DNA from: JAEUMD01 sp050246945
GTDB taxonomy: Bacteria; Pseudomonadota; Alphaproteobacteria; Rhizobiales; Hyphomicrobiaceae
NCBI GenBank assembly: GCA_050246945.1
Contig: JBFWVC010000020.1
Coordinates: 1 to 64,000, forward strand
Length of the DNA stretch: 64,000 bases
Reading direction: 5' to 3'
The translations under genes and the position numbers were made by a program. Below, in pieces: positions 33,244 through 42,246 of the stretch (its first letter is position 1; each line of letters starts with the position of its first letter). The notes beneath the pieces are model-generated. The model saw only the letters and a program-made list of their open reading frames with translations. It was not told the origin of the DNA and made no database searches.

Positions 33244-34920
33244 CTAACCCTTTGCCGCGCTGGCGTCGCCGCCAGCGGTTTCGACTTCCGCAGACTCGTC
33301 AGCCTGCTCCTCGCCCTCGTCGGTGGCTTCAGCGGCAGCAGCGGCCGCAAGCTCCTCCTCGGTGATCCAGCCTGCCTGCACGCGCGCAGACATGATAATG
33401 TCCTCGGCATCCTTCCGGGACAGGTCGAAGCCTTCCAGGAAGCCCTTGTGGCGGACCGGTTCGGAGCCCTTCTCCTTGGCCCGCTCGGTCCAGCCGACGA
33501 GATCGTCGGTGGCGCAGTCGGCGACATCCTCGACCGTCTTGAGACCCGCTTCGCCAAAGGCGACAAGCATGGCCGTCGTCACGCCAGCGATGCTTGCGAC
33601 CTCGTCCTGCACACCCAGTTCGCGGCGGCGCGCGTCGCGCTCGGCCTCGAGCTTCTCCAACGACTCGCGGGCACGGTTCTGGATCTCTTCCGCGGTGCCC
33701 TCGTCGAAGCCTTCAATCTGGGCGATCTCGTCCAGATCGACGTAGGCCACTTCCTCGACCGAGGCAAATCCCTCGGTGACGAGCAACTGCGCAATGACCT
33801 CGTCGACGTCAAGTGCTTCCATGAACATCTGCGAGCGCTCGGAGAACTCCTTCTGGCGGCGCTCACTCTCCTCCTGCTCGGTGAGGATGTCGATGTCCCA
33901 TCCGGTCAGCTGCGATGCGAGGCGGACGTTCTGGCCGCGCCGTCCGATGGCGAGCGAGAGCTGCGTCTCGGGCACGACGACTTCGATGCGATTGGAATCT
34001 TCGTCGAGCACGACCTTGGTGACCTCGGCGGGCGCCAGCGCATTGACGATGAACTCGGCCGCATCTTCCTTCCACTGGATGATGTCGATCTTCTCGTTCT
34101 GCAGCTCGTTCACGACCGCCTGCACGCGCGCACCGCGCATACCCACGCAGGCACCGACCGGATCGATGGAGCTGTCACGCGAGATCACGGCGATCTTGGC
34201 TCGGGAGCCGGGATCACGCGCAACCGACATGATCTGGACAACGCCGTCGTAGATCTCCGGCACTTCCTGGGCGAAGAGCTTGGACATGAATTCCGGGCGG
34301 GCACGCGACAGGAATATCTGCGGCCCGCGCTGCGTGCGCTCGACATTGTAGATGTAAGCGCGAATGCGGTCGCCCAGGCGCACGTTCTCACGCGGGATCA
34401 TCTCGTCGCGACGGATGATCGCCTCGGCGCGGCCCAGATCGACGATCACATTGCCGTACTCGACGCGCTTGACGGTGCCGTTGGCGATTTCGCCGACACG
34501 GTCCTTGTACTCGTTGTACTGGCGCTCGCGCTCTGCCTCGCGGACCTTCTGGACGATAACCTGCTTGGCGTTCTGGGCAGCAACGCGGCCGAACTCCAAC
34601 GGCGGAAGCGCTTCGGCGATAAGGTCGCCAACCTTGGCCTGCGGATTGCGCTTGACGGCGTCATCGACATTTATCTGCGTGGAGTCGTTCTCGACTTCTT
34701 CAACGACCGCCAGGACGCGAGACAGCCTGGCCTCGCCGGTCTTTGGGTCGATCTCGCAGCGGATGTCGTTCTCCGAGCCGTAGCGGGATTTTGCCGCCTT
34801 CTGAATGGCATCTTCCATGGCCTGCAGCACGATCTTGCGATCGATCGACTTTTCCCGCGCGACCGCATCCGCGATCTGCAGGAGTTCGAGCTTGTTGGCC
34901 GATATACCGGGCATCGCCAT
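33244..34920 (-). CDS. nusA: Transcription termination/antitermination factor NusA
   Basis: RNA polymerase-binding factor of 558 aa. N-terminal polymerase-binding domain (1-125), S1 (about 135-200; RVGEIANGTVKRVEYGNVIV), KH1 and KH2 (about 200-345; DPVGACVGMRGARVQAVV and SLAIGRRGQNVRLASQLTG), then helix-hairpin acidic repeats. The last 40 residues are Ala/Glu-rich (EELAAAAAAEATDEGEEQAD), a feature not in E. coli NusA. It starts 3 bp after the rimP stop. Confidence 0.96.
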   Translation of the reverse strand: MAMPGISANKLELLQIADAVAREKSIDRKIVLQAMEDAIQKAAKSRYGSENDIRCEIDPKTGEARLSRVLAVVEEVENDSTQINVDDAVKRNPQAKVGDLIAEALPPLEFGRVAAQNAKQVIVQKVREAERERQYNEYKDRVGEIANGTVKRVEYGNVIVDLGRAEAIIRRDEMIPRENVRLGDRIRAYIYNVERTQRGPQIFLSRARPEFMSKLFAQEVPEIYDGVVQIMSVARDPGSRAKIAVISRDSSIDPVGACVGMRGARVQAVVNELQNEKIDIIQWKEDAAEFIVNALAPAEVTKVVLDEDSNRIEVVVPETQLSLAIGRRGQNVRLASQLTGWDIDILTEQEESERRQKEFSERSQMFMEALDVDEVIAQLLVTEGFASVEEVAYVDLDEIAQIEGFDEGTAEEIQNRARESLEKLEAERDARRRELGVQDEVASIAGVTTAMLVAFGEAGLKTVEDVADCATDDLVGWTERAKEKGSEPVRHKGFLEGFDLSRKDAEDIIMSARVQAGWITEEELAAAAAAEATDEGEEQADESAEVETAGGDASAAKG

Positions 34921-34923
34921 GGC

Positions 34924-35535
34924 TTATTCGTCCTCCAACGGGTCGAGATCAGCGCCATCGTGGGCCGCCGATCCCGGCTTTGCCTGTCGTTTCGCGCGGG
35001 CCAGGGCCTCGCGGATCAGTTCATCAGTAAGGACCAGCTTCGCATCCGCGATCAGTTCCACCGGAAATCCCAATAAGGTGCGCCCCGCCTGATCGAGATC
35101 GACCTCGACCCGGACTTCACCGTCCTCGAACCCTTCGAGCGTACCGCGGTAACGCTTCCTGCCGCCAACCAGCTCCTTGAGTTCGATCCTGATCTCATTG
35201 CCAGACCAAGCCTCGAAATCCGACGGGCGGACCAGGGGCCGGTCTATGCCGGGGGAGGAAATCTCAAGGCGGTAGCTGCCCGCGACAACTTCATGAACGT
35301 CGAGCAGCGGCGAAAGCTGCCGAGAGATCGTCTCGCAATCATCGATGGTGATCGTGCCGTCGGGCCTTTCGGCCATGATCTGCACGGTCTTGCCATCACG
35401 CCCTGAGATCTGCACCCGCACCAGGCGGAAACCGAGATCCTCGAGCGCGGGCTCGACTAGGCTAGCGATTTCAGCTTCCAGGCCGTGCTCCGTCAAAAAG
35501 CGACGGTGATCGGCGCTATCAACACCCGTCTGCAT
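34924..35535 (-). CDS. rimP: Ribosome maturation factor RimP
   Basis: 30S assembly factor of 203 aa from the ATG at 35535; a TTG at 35553 is also in frame. N-terminal domain: ASLVEPALEDLGFRLVRVQI and TIDDCETISRQLSPLLDV; the SSPGIDRPL loop leads into the C-terminal SH3-like domain with GTLEGFEDGEVRVEVD. Slightly longer than the usual 150-180 aa because of an acidic tail (GADLDPLEDE). First gene after the terminator at 35592-35626, so it heads the rimP-nusA-ylxR-infB message. Confidence 0.93.
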   Translation of the reverse strand: MQTGVDSADHRRFLTEHGLEAEIASLVEPALEDLGFRLVRVQISGRDGKTVQIMAERPDGTITIDDCETISRQLSPLLDVHEVVAGSYRLEISSPGIDRPLVRPSDFEAWSGNEIRIELKELVGGRKRYRGTLEGFEDGEVRVEVDLDQAGRTLLGFPVELIADAKLVLTDELIREALARAKRQAKPGSAAHDGADLDPLEDE

Positions 35536-35591
35536 GCGAAACCGGAATCTCAAGAGATCTTTTAGCGCACGATCTTGCGCCTACCGCGCGA

Positions 35592-35626
35592 CCAAAACAA
35601 AAAGAGCGGATCCGAGGGATCCACTC
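35592..35626 (-). terminator. Intrinsic terminator after trmB
   Basis: On the minus strand, GAGTGGATCC and GGATCCGCTC pair (one mismatch) around a three-base loop and are followed directly by TTTTTGTTTTGG. This is a textbook intrinsic terminator 84 bp beyond the trmB stop, and 57 bp before rimP. It splits the metK-trmB group from the rimP-nusA-infB group, which must have its own promoter or depend on read-through. Confidence 0.85.
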
Positions 35627-35709
35627 TCAGAGTTGAGATGATCATGAGCAAGTAGATATTACGGGAATGTGAAACTTGTTGCAAGCTCATTCTATGGTGA
35701 ATGGTCAAT

Positions 35710-36507
35710 TCAACGGCGACAGAATCGAAAAAAGTAGCGACGTCGACCTTCGCGTACTGCCTTCTCCTCATAACGGGTCGACGGCCAGTCTGCAGGGCGC
35801 TCCCGCCAATCTCCTGGGCGCAGCGCGGTCCACTCGAAATTCGCGTTTGCGTTAAGGGAAAGAAGTGCGGTGCGAGCATAGTCGCCGATATCGGTGGCGA
35901 ACCGCAACTGCGCACCGGGCCGCATGACGCGTGCGAGTTCGGCGACGAGCGGGACCCCGAGCAATCGGCGCTTGTGATGACGGCGCTTCGGCCAGGGGTC
36001 GGGGAAGAGGATGAACACACGCGAAAGCGAGGCTTCGGGCAGAGCGCGAAGGAGCGGGCGCACATCATCGGCCAAGATGCGCACATGGTCGAGTCCGCCC
36101 GCCTCGATCGCGGCAAGCACTTTCACGACGCCGTCCGCGAACGGCTCTGATCCAATGATAGCGATGCTCGGGTTATTGCGGGCCTGCCAGATGAGATGCT
36201 CGCCGCCGCCAAAACCAATCTCCAGCCAGACGTCCGCCCCTGCTGCTCCGCACAATGCGGCGAGCCCCGCGGTGTCGCGCATGCCGCTTGCGACCACCGC
36301 TTGCGCATCGAGCGCCACGCGCGGCAACAGCTGGTCGAGAAGCTTGAGCTGATGCGGCGTCGGCTTACGGCCACGGCGGCGGCCGAATGAACGGAGGTCG
36401 CCCAGCTCCCGGACGGGAGATTGCGCCATCGGGTCGCGATGGGGTGCGGACGGCCGTCCGCCCACAGATGGGCTCTCGGTATTGCCCTTTTCGCCAGATC
36501 GCGTCAC
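35710..36507 (-). CDS. trmB: tRNA (guanine-46-N7)-methyltransferase
   Basis: SAM-dependent enzyme methylating G46 in tRNA variable loops. Up to 265 aa; a shorter start at 36429 is possible since the first 26 residues look variable. SAM site WLEIGFGGGEHLIWQAR; catalytic/tRNA segment ILADDVRPLLRALP and the family motif ILFPDPWPKRRHHKRRLL are intact. It follows metK by 98 bp in the same direction, a sensible pairing of a SAM maker with a SAM user. A terminator follows. Confidence 0.94.
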   Translation of the reverse strand: MTRSGEKGNTESPSVGGRPSAPHRDPMAQSPVRELGDLRSFGRRRGRKPTPHQLKLLDQLLPRVALDAQAVVASGMRDTAGLAALCGAAGADVWLEIGFGGGEHLIWQARNNPSIAIIGSEPFADGVVKVLAAIEAGGLDHVRILADDVRPLLRALPEASLSRVFILFPDPWPKRRHHKRRLLGVPLVAELARVMRPGAQLRFATDIGDYARTALLSLNANANFEWTALRPGDWRERPADWPSTRYEEKAVREGRRRYFFRFCRR

Positions 36508-36605
36508 GACGTCCTCGTGTTCTCACAAAGGCAGACGGCCGCGATGACACGATCGCGGCCGTCAAGGTTCGGATTGACCAACCGGCAGCCTGCCCGACTG
36601 CCGAT

Positions 36606-37811
36606 TCAGCCAAGATGGCTTTTCAACTTCTCTGCCAGATCGGTCTTCTCCCAGGAGAAGCCGCCATCGGCCTCGGGTGCGCGTCCGAAATGGCCATATG
36701 CGGCAGTCCGCGCGTAGATCGGCTTGTTCAGATCGAGGTGCTCGCGTATTCCGCGCGGCGTGAGACGCATGACATCGCGCAGCGTCTTCTCGATCCTGGC
36801 CTCCTCGACGTTGCCCGTGCCATGGGTGTCGACGTAGATCGACAGAGGCTCGGCGACGCCGATCGCGTAGGAGAGCTGGATCGTGCAGCGATCGGCCAGT
36901 CCTGCGGCGACGACGTTTTTCGCCAGATAGCGCGAAGCATAGGCCGCTGAACGATCCACCTTCGTCGGGTCCTTGCCGGAGAACGCGCCACCGCCGTGCG
37001 GAGCGGCGCCGCCATATGTATCGACGATAATTTTGCGGCCCGTGAGGCCGCAGTCGCCGTCAGGGCCGCCGATCACGAACTTGCCGGTCGGATTGACGTG
37101 CCAGACCGTTTCGGAGTTGATCCATGCGGCCGGCAGAATTTTTCGGATGTAGGGTTCGACGATCGTTCTCACGTCGGCCGACGACAACTTTTCGTCGAGG
37201 TGCTGTGTGGACAGAACGATCTGCGTCACCGCAACCGGCTTGCCATTCTCGTAGCGGACCGTGACTTGGCTCTTGGCATCGGGCCCGAGCACGGCGGCCT
37301 GACCTTCCTTCGCCTTACGGGCGCGCGCCAACTCGCCGAGGATCTTGTGCGAATAATAGATCGGCGCCGGCATCAGCTCTGGCGTTTCGCGGCAGGCGTA
37401 ACCGAACATGATGCCCTGGTCGCCCGCGCCCTCTTCCTGGTTGCTCGGCTGCTTGGCATCGACACCCATGGCGATATCAGCGGACTGCGGGTGAAGCAGC
37501 ACCTCGACGTCCGCGTGCTCCCAATGGAAGCCGTCCTGCTCATAGCCGATATCGCGGATCGCCATGCGCGCAACGTGGGCAATCCAATCCTTCGTCACTG
37601 TCTCCGGTCCGCGGGTCTCACCGGCTATCATCACGAGGTTGGTGGTAGCCATCGTCTCGCAGGCAGCGCGGATAACCCATGGGTCGATGCCGGCATTGGG
37701 GCCCTCGCGATAGAACAGGTCGACGATCTCATCCGAAATGCGGTCGCAGACCTTGTCAGGATGGCCTTCGGCTACGGACTCGCTGGTGAAAAGATATGAT
37801 GTGCGTGCCAC
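36606..37811 (-). CDS. metK: S-adenosylmethionine synthetase
   Basis: Makes SAM from methionine and ATP. 401 aa; start is GTG at 37811 with GAGGAG six bases upstream. Signatures: SVAEGHPDKVCDRISDEIVD, GAGDQGIMFGYA and GGGAFSGKDPTKVDRSAAY. The SAM demand of gsmT/sdmT elsewhere in this window is served by this enzyme. The 209-bp leader contains GGGG...CCCC short stems, but I cannot match it to a known SAM riboswitch. Confidence 0.97.
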   Translation of the reverse strand: MARTSYLFTSESVAEGHPDKVCDRISDEIVDLFYREGPNAGIDPWVIRAACETMATTNLVMIAGETRGPETVTKDWIAHVARMAIRDIGYEQDGFHWEHADVEVLLHPQSADIAMGVDAKQPSNQEEGAGDQGIMFGYACRETPELMPAPIYYSHKILGELARARKAKEGQAAVLGPDAKSQVTVRYENGKPVAVTQIVLSTQHLDEKLSSADVRTIVEPYIRKILPAAWINSETVWHVNPTGKFVIGGPDGDCGLTGRKIIVDTYGGAAPHGGGAFSGKDPTKVDRSAAYASRYLAKNVVAAGLADRCTIQLSYAIGVAEPLSIYVDTHGTGNVEEARIEKTLRDVMRLTPRGIREHLDLNKPIYARTAAYGHFGRAPEADGGFSWEKTDLAEKLKSHLG

Positions 37812-38020
37812 GATTACTCCTCGCGCGTGCTTTCCGCTTTTCTTGGAATCGCGCGGGTTGTTGCAAGTATTGCGTCAGGGGTCAAGCACCACCCCCTCCC
37901 AATGCACCCGGGAATACCTAGAAAACAGCCCGTTGATGCCGACGCCTCGGGCAATTCGATGTGAACGGAAACGAGAGGGCGCGCATCGTTCGCGCTCAAA
38001 TCATCTCGTCCCTGCGGCAA

Positions 38021-38479
38021 TCAGCTTTCGCCTGCGAGCGAGCGCACGAGATCGACGATGCTACGGCGGACGCGCGCGTCGGAGATTCGGGCGAACGCCT
38101 TGTTAAGCTCCAGGCCGTCACGGGAGCCCAAGACGTCGGCAACGTAGCTTTCCGCTGCCGATTCGGCATAGCCATCGACCGTCGCCGCCGTTGCTCCCAT
38201 GGCAGGCACGTCATCATAGAAATACTGCACGGGAACATCGAGGACTCTAGAGAGCTCGTACAGGCGGCTGGCGCCAACGCGGTTCACGCCCTTTTCATAC
38301 TTCTGCACCTGCTGGAACGTCAGGCCCAGCAGCTCTCCGAGCTTCTCCTGGCTCATGCCGAGCAGCATGCGCCGCATCCGCACGCGCATACCCACGTGCA
38401 TGTCGATCGGGTTGGCTTTGCGGGCGCTGCGCGTCTCCACTTCGGGCTCACACTTCTGCAATGCTTCAATGCTTTTCAT
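38021..38479 (-). CDS. XRE-family transcriptional regulator
   Basis: About 152 aa from the ATG at 38479. An N-terminal variable part is followed by a Cro/CI-type helix-turn-helix: VGMRVRMRRMLLGMSQEKLG and LGLTFQQVQKYEKGVNRVGA (about 27-75). The C-terminal half is acidic/helical (NKAFARISDARVRRSIVDLV). A regulator of this kind between lnt and metK is widespread in Hyphomicrobiales; its regulon is not known to me. The ribosome site is weak, so a later ATG within the same frame cannot be excluded. Confidence 0.85.
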   Translation of the reverse strand: MKSIEALQKCEPEVETRSARKANPIDMHVGMRVRMRRMLLGMSQEKLGELLGLTFQQVQKYEKGVNRVGASRLYELSRVLDVPVQYFYDDVPAMGATAATVDGYAESAAESYVADVLGSRDGLELNKAFARISDARVRRSIVDLVRSLAGES

Positions 38480-38529
38480 CAAGATAACCGTCAGATTCCG
38501 ACTTCTGGCGAATAAAAATCGACATGTAA

Positions 38530-40452
38530 TCAAATTGCGTCCGGCGGACTCGATTTCCCACTGCCGGACCCCCATTCGAAATCGGATCGCTGAGACTTGG
38601 CGCCCGGATGCGACTGAATACAATCAACATGCGCACGTAAAGTGTACCTCGACCCCCCAAACCAGACCAAACTGGCGAGGATGCATAATATATAAATAGC
38701 TTCGCCCGACCACACGTAAAGTGGCAGAGGTGCTATACCCGGCAAAATGCTGTCCACAACGCCTCGCTGGTCGAGATCGATGCGGGCGACCGTGCGGCCG
38801 TAGGCATCAAAAACAGCCGAAATGCCATTATTTGCAGCGCGAACGAGGGGCAGTCCTTCCTCGACTGCGCGGACGCGAGCCATATGGAAATGCTGTCTTG
38901 GGCCAGTTGTGTTGCCAAACCAGCCATCGTTGGTGACGTTGATGATCAGGCCTGGGCGATCTGTGCCCTGGACCACTGCTCCGGGGAAGATCGCCTCATA
39001 GCAAACAAGAGCGATGAACGGTGGTAAATTAGGCACGTCGAGCAGCGGGCGCGGCGTGCGGCCAATCGTGAACCCTCCGCGCATGCGGGTGAGCTGCTCC
39101 AGGCCCATGCTTTCCAGAAATCCCTGAAACGGGAGATATTCGCCAAACGGCACGAGGTGAATCTTGTCGTAGACCGCAACGAGCCCGCCACCGGGACCGA
39201 ATGCCATGAGACTGTTGAATGCGTGCCTTGGACCGAGATGATGTGCGGCTGGCGCGCCCTTTGTTTCGCCCGCACTTGCTCCTTCGTCCGTCGCGGGCTC
39301 GTTCGTGGCGCGCGGGATGTTGCCGTTGGCAGTCGCTCCGTCTGGCCATTCGACACGCAGTGCGCCCGATATCAGAAACACTCCATCGGGGAGCAGATCG
39401 CCAATCTCCTTGAGCGCCTGCGGGGTATCGAGCGGCAGGAACGGCATGGCCGCCTCGGGCCAGATCAAATGCGTGATGCCTGCGAGATCGTCGCGAACAC
39501 CTTGCGGATTTCGGCGGGAAAGATCGACGTGCAGATCGAAGATCTCACGCTGCTTTTCAGGCAACCACTTCTCACGCTGCGGAACACTCGGTTGAACGAT
39601 GCGAAGTTTGACACCTGCGACGTGCGCTCCGACGTCGCCACTCAATCGCCACGCCCCGTAGGCCCAAAGCAACGTCACGATGGCACACGCGACGGCGATG
39701 CCCATGAGCGGACGCCAAGCTGCCCATTGCGTGACCGGGCGCTCGCGCAAGTGTGGAGCGTCGGCGAGCGCTACGAGCGGGCTTGCGAAGACAATGACTG
39801 CAAGAATCGTCAATCCGTAGATGCCGACGAGCCCCGCAGACTGCATCATCGTAAGAGGCCATGTCAGCGCATAGCCTAGAGTGTTCCACGGCAAACCGGT
39901 GAATATGTGGCCGCGCACGCCCTCCATCAGACCGAGCGCACTTGCAAGAACCAGGACGCGCGCAGCGCCTGGTCGCCACAGGAGTCGCGCGAGGATCGTG
40001 GCCGCCGCAAAGAATAGTGCAAGGCCTGCGGGCAGCAGCGTCACGGCCACCGGCAAAAGCCACGCGAACTTATCTGCCTCGACCAGGAACGCCTCGCCAA
40101 TCCAGAACATGCCGAACAGGAAGTAGCCGAAGCCGAAGAACCAGCCTGCGAGGGATGCATTCTTCAGCGCGCCCTTGTCGATGAGCGATACAATAGCGGG
40201 AGCGCCGGCTGGATCGCGTGGCTCGCCTGCCGCGTTCGGCTGATCTGGCGCATCCACCGAACTGTCGATTAGCCAAACGAGCGTTGGAAACGTGAGCAGG
40301 AGAACGGGGCTTAGAAAAAAGGGGGCCATTGCAAGGACGGACAGAGAGCCGGCCACAAAGGCGATCATGGCACGCTGCCTGGACGACGCAGACCGCACCC
40401 GATGTGAAAGCGCCCGCACCGGCGCCGTCATCACGTCAACCAGAGCTATCAC
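38530..40452 (-). CDS. lnt: Apolipoprotein N-acyltransferase
   Basis: Inner-membrane enzyme adding the third acyl chain to lipoproteins. 640 aa, longer than the usual 500-550. About seven N-terminal helices precede the nitrilase domain; the catalytic triad is Glu in LIWPEAAMPF (about 335), Lys in YDKIHLVPFGEYLPF (about 430) and Cys in LVCYEAIFPGAV (about 483). Extra length comes from a Pro/Ala-rich loop near 70-85, an insert around 380-400 and a hydrophilic C-terminal tail of some 35 residues. The start is GTG, overlapping the corC stop by 4 bp (GTGA). Confidence 0.93.
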   Translation of the reverse strand: MIALVDVMTAPVRALSHRVRSASSRQRAMIAFVAGSLSVLAMAPFFLSPVLLLTFPTLVWLIDSSVDAPDQPNAAGEPRDPAGAPAIVSLIDKGALKNASLAGWFFGFGYFLFGMFWIGEAFLVEADKFAWLLPVAVTLLPAGLALFFAAATILARLLWRPGAARVLVLASALGLMEGVRGHIFTGLPWNTLGYALTWPLTMMQSAGLVGIYGLTILAVIVFASPLVALADAPHLRERPVTQWAAWRPLMGIAVACAIVTLLWAYGAWRLSGDVGAHVAGVKLRIVQPSVPQREKWLPEKQREIFDLHVDLSRRNPQGVRDDLAGITHLIWPEAAMPFLPLDTPQALKEIGDLLPDGVFLISGALRVEWPDGATANGNIPRATNEPATDEGASAGETKGAPAAHHLGPRHAFNSLMAFGPGGGLVAVYDKIHLVPFGEYLPFQGFLESMGLEQLTRMRGGFTIGRTPRPLLDVPNLPPFIALVCYEAIFPGAVVQGTDRPGLIINVTNDGWFGNTTGPRQHFHMARVRAVEEGLPLVRAANNGISAVFDAYGRTVARIDLDQRGVVDSILPGIAPLPLYVWSGEAIYILCILASLVWFGGSRYTLRAHVDCIQSHPGAKSQRSDFEWGSGSGKSSPPDAI

Positions 40453-41522
40453 GAAGTTCCGCCCGTGCCTGTTTCGCCGGTCGACCTAGGCTTGTGGATC
40501 TTCAGCTTCTTGACGCGACGGGGATCGGCATCGAGCACCTCGAACTCAACGCCGGAGCTGTGACGCACGATTTCGCCACGAGCAGGAACGCGCCCAAGAA
40601 TCGAGAACATCAAGCCTCCCAACGTATCGATCTCCTCGGCTTCTTCCGGCGTAAGAAGTGAAACGCCGAGATGTTCCTCGAGTTCGGACACCGGCATGCG
40701 CGCGGAGGCAACAAGGCCTTGCTTGGCGTCCACCGTGAGGTGCGCATCCTCCGCCTCGTCGTGTTCGTCCTCGATATCGCCGACGATCTGCTCGACAAGG
40801 TCCTCGATCGTAACCAAACCATCTGTGCCGCCGTATTCGTCGACGACAAGCGCCATATGAATACGCGTCGATTGCATGCGAATGAGCAGATTCATCGCCG
40901 GCATCGACGGCGGCACGAACAGGACCGCACGTTTGATCTTGGTGGCAGCGATGGAACGCGACAGGTCAATACTGGAGAAATCGAGTGGTTCGCCGCCAGC
41001 ACACACATCCGCTGGTATAGTCTCGGCAGAACCAGGAGCCGGCGGTTGGCCGGCGCCGGTGCCGTTGGTCCTGTCGGAGGACGCGGCCTCGGCACGTGCC
41101 TGCTCGACGATCCAGCCGAACAGGTCCTTCACGTGAACCATTCCGCGCGGATCGTCCAGCGTTTCTGAAAAGACAGGAATGCGAGAGACGCCGGCGTCCT
41201 CGAACTGCTTCAACAGTTCGCTCAACGGCTCCGTTTCATCGACGGCGATGATATCGGCGCGCGGCACCATGATGTCCTCGACGCGGCTGGCACCAAATCG
41301 GAGCAAGCGCAGGAGCATGCCGCGCTCCTCGACGCTAAACGCGCCGTCGGTATCGGACTGTTCCTCGCGCAGGGCGTATTCGAGAGTGTCGCGCAGTGTC
41401 TGCGGACCCGGGAGGCCGAGGCGCGCGCGCAAGCCGGACAGCCATCCCAGTACGCCTCCGCGCGAGTCTTCCGCGCTGCCGGTCGACTCGGGCTTGGGTG
41501 CTGGTGTGTCGGTGCTGCTCAT
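40449..41522 (-). CDS. corC: CorC/TlyC-type CBS-domain protein
   Basis: Soluble, 357-aa member of the CorC/TlyC hemolysin-related family, without the membrane DUF21 domain. First CBS: VEDIMVPRADIIAVDETEPL and VSRIPVFSETLDDPRGMVHV. Second CBS contains MALVVDEYGGTDGLVTIEDL. A C-terminal transporter-associated domain follows (SGVEFEVLDADPRRVKKLKI). A 45-residue Gly/Ala/Ser-rich insert separates the CBS repeats. CorC links to magnesium/cobalt homeostasis in enterics; here the role is inferred. Stop overlaps lnt start. Confidence 0.88.
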   Translation of the reverse strand: MSSTDTPAPKPESTGSAEDSRGGVLGWLSGLRARLGLPGPQTLRDTLEYALREEQSDTDGAFSVEERGMLLRLLRFGASRVEDIMVPRADIIAVDETEPLSELLKQFEDAGVSRIPVFSETLDDPRGMVHVKDLFGWIVEQARAEAASSDRTNGTGAGQPPAPGSAETIPADVCAGGEPLDFSSIDLSRSIAATKIKRAVLFVPPSMPAMNLLIRMQSTRIHMALVVDEYGGTDGLVTIEDLVEQIVGDIEDEHDEAEDAHLTVDAKQGLVASARMPVSELEEHLGVSLLTPEEAEEIDTLGGLMFSILGRVPARGEIVRHSSGVEFEVLDADPRRVKKLKIHKPRSTGETGTGGTS

Positions 41523-41603
41523 GGCCTTCGGGGTAGCATGGTTTCAAAATCTCGATAGCAGCCTTCATCGCATGGAGGCAGGCTGACTGTGCGCCCGTCC
41601 ATC

Positions 41604-42242
41604 TCAGGACGGCGCATCCGCCGGTTCGCTGCCGGCATAGGGGTCCGCGACTCCCATCGTCGCCAGAATATGCGTTTCCAGCGCTTCCATCTCCTCCGCT
41701 TCTGCGGCCTCGATGTGGTCGTATCCCAAGAGATGGAGGAGACCATGCACGATCAGATGACGCAGATGATCGGCTGGGCTGATGCCCATGTCGGCCGCCT
41801 CCGCAAGGACCGTCTCGGAAGCGAGAACGATGTCCCCCAGCTGGATCGGGTCAGCATCGCCAACCGCCGACAACACTTGCGCGGCTGCAGGAAACGAAAG
41901 GACGTTGGTGGGCTTCTTCCTGCCGCGATACTGTCCGTTCAGTATGGCGACCGCCGCATCGCTGGAAAGCGCAACGACGGCTTCAGTCAACCTACCCGGC
42001 GACGGCAACCGCGCAGCGACGGGCGCAGCGCGGGCGACGGCATCGGCGGCATCCTTGACGAGTGCCTCCAGCTTGGCGGCCTCTCCGAAAGCCGACCAGT
42101 CGCCAGCGTCCTTCACCAAATCTATCAGAAGAACAGGGCCGCCGGGTTGTCGGGGATCAGGGTCGGCCGGCTCTCCTTGCATGGCGACCGGCTGATCCGG
42201 TGGGCCGGCGAGCACCAGAGTTCTCGACGATTGAGCGTTCAC
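41604..42242 (-). CDS. ybeY: Endoribonuclease YbeY
   Basis: Zinc RNase for 16S rRNA 3' processing and quality control. About 212 aa from the GTG at 42242, 4 bp past the phoH stop; the frame is open further upstream inside phoH, so the start is not fixed. The zinc motif HGLLHLLGYDH is present near residue 165, preceded by RGRKKPTNVLSFPA and the strand GDIVLASETV. An insert of about 20 residues near the N-terminus (GEPADPDPRQPGGP) is unusual. Gene order phoH-ybeY-corC-lnt is standard. Confidence 0.92.
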   Translation of the reverse strand: MNAQSSRTLVLAGPPDQPVAMQGEPADPDPRQPGGPVLLIDLVKDAGDWSAFGEAAKLEALVKDAADAVARAAPVAARLPSPGRLTEAVVALSSDAAVAILNGQYRGRKKPTNVLSFPAAAQVLSAVGDADPIQLGDIVLASETVLAEAADMGISPADHLRHLIVHGLLHLLGYDHIEAAEAEEMEALETHILATMGVADPYAGSEPADAPS

Positions 42243-42246
42243 GGCC

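Noticed and set aside
32517..33566. Longer YlxR protein starting inside nusA
   Set aside because: The extra N-terminus overlaps nusA out of frame and is Arg/Ser/Pro-rich shadow sequence; the GTG after GGGAGG fits homologues.
33220..35076. 618-codon plus-strand frame opposite nusA
   Set aside because: Fully antisense to the well-supported nusA; composition is typical of a GC-driven shadow frame, with no recognisable domain.
37812..38020. Possible SAM riboswitch in the metK leader
   Set aside because: Short GGGG/CCCC stems are present, but I could not match the conserved cores of SAM-II or SAM/SAH classes. A covariance-model search would decide.
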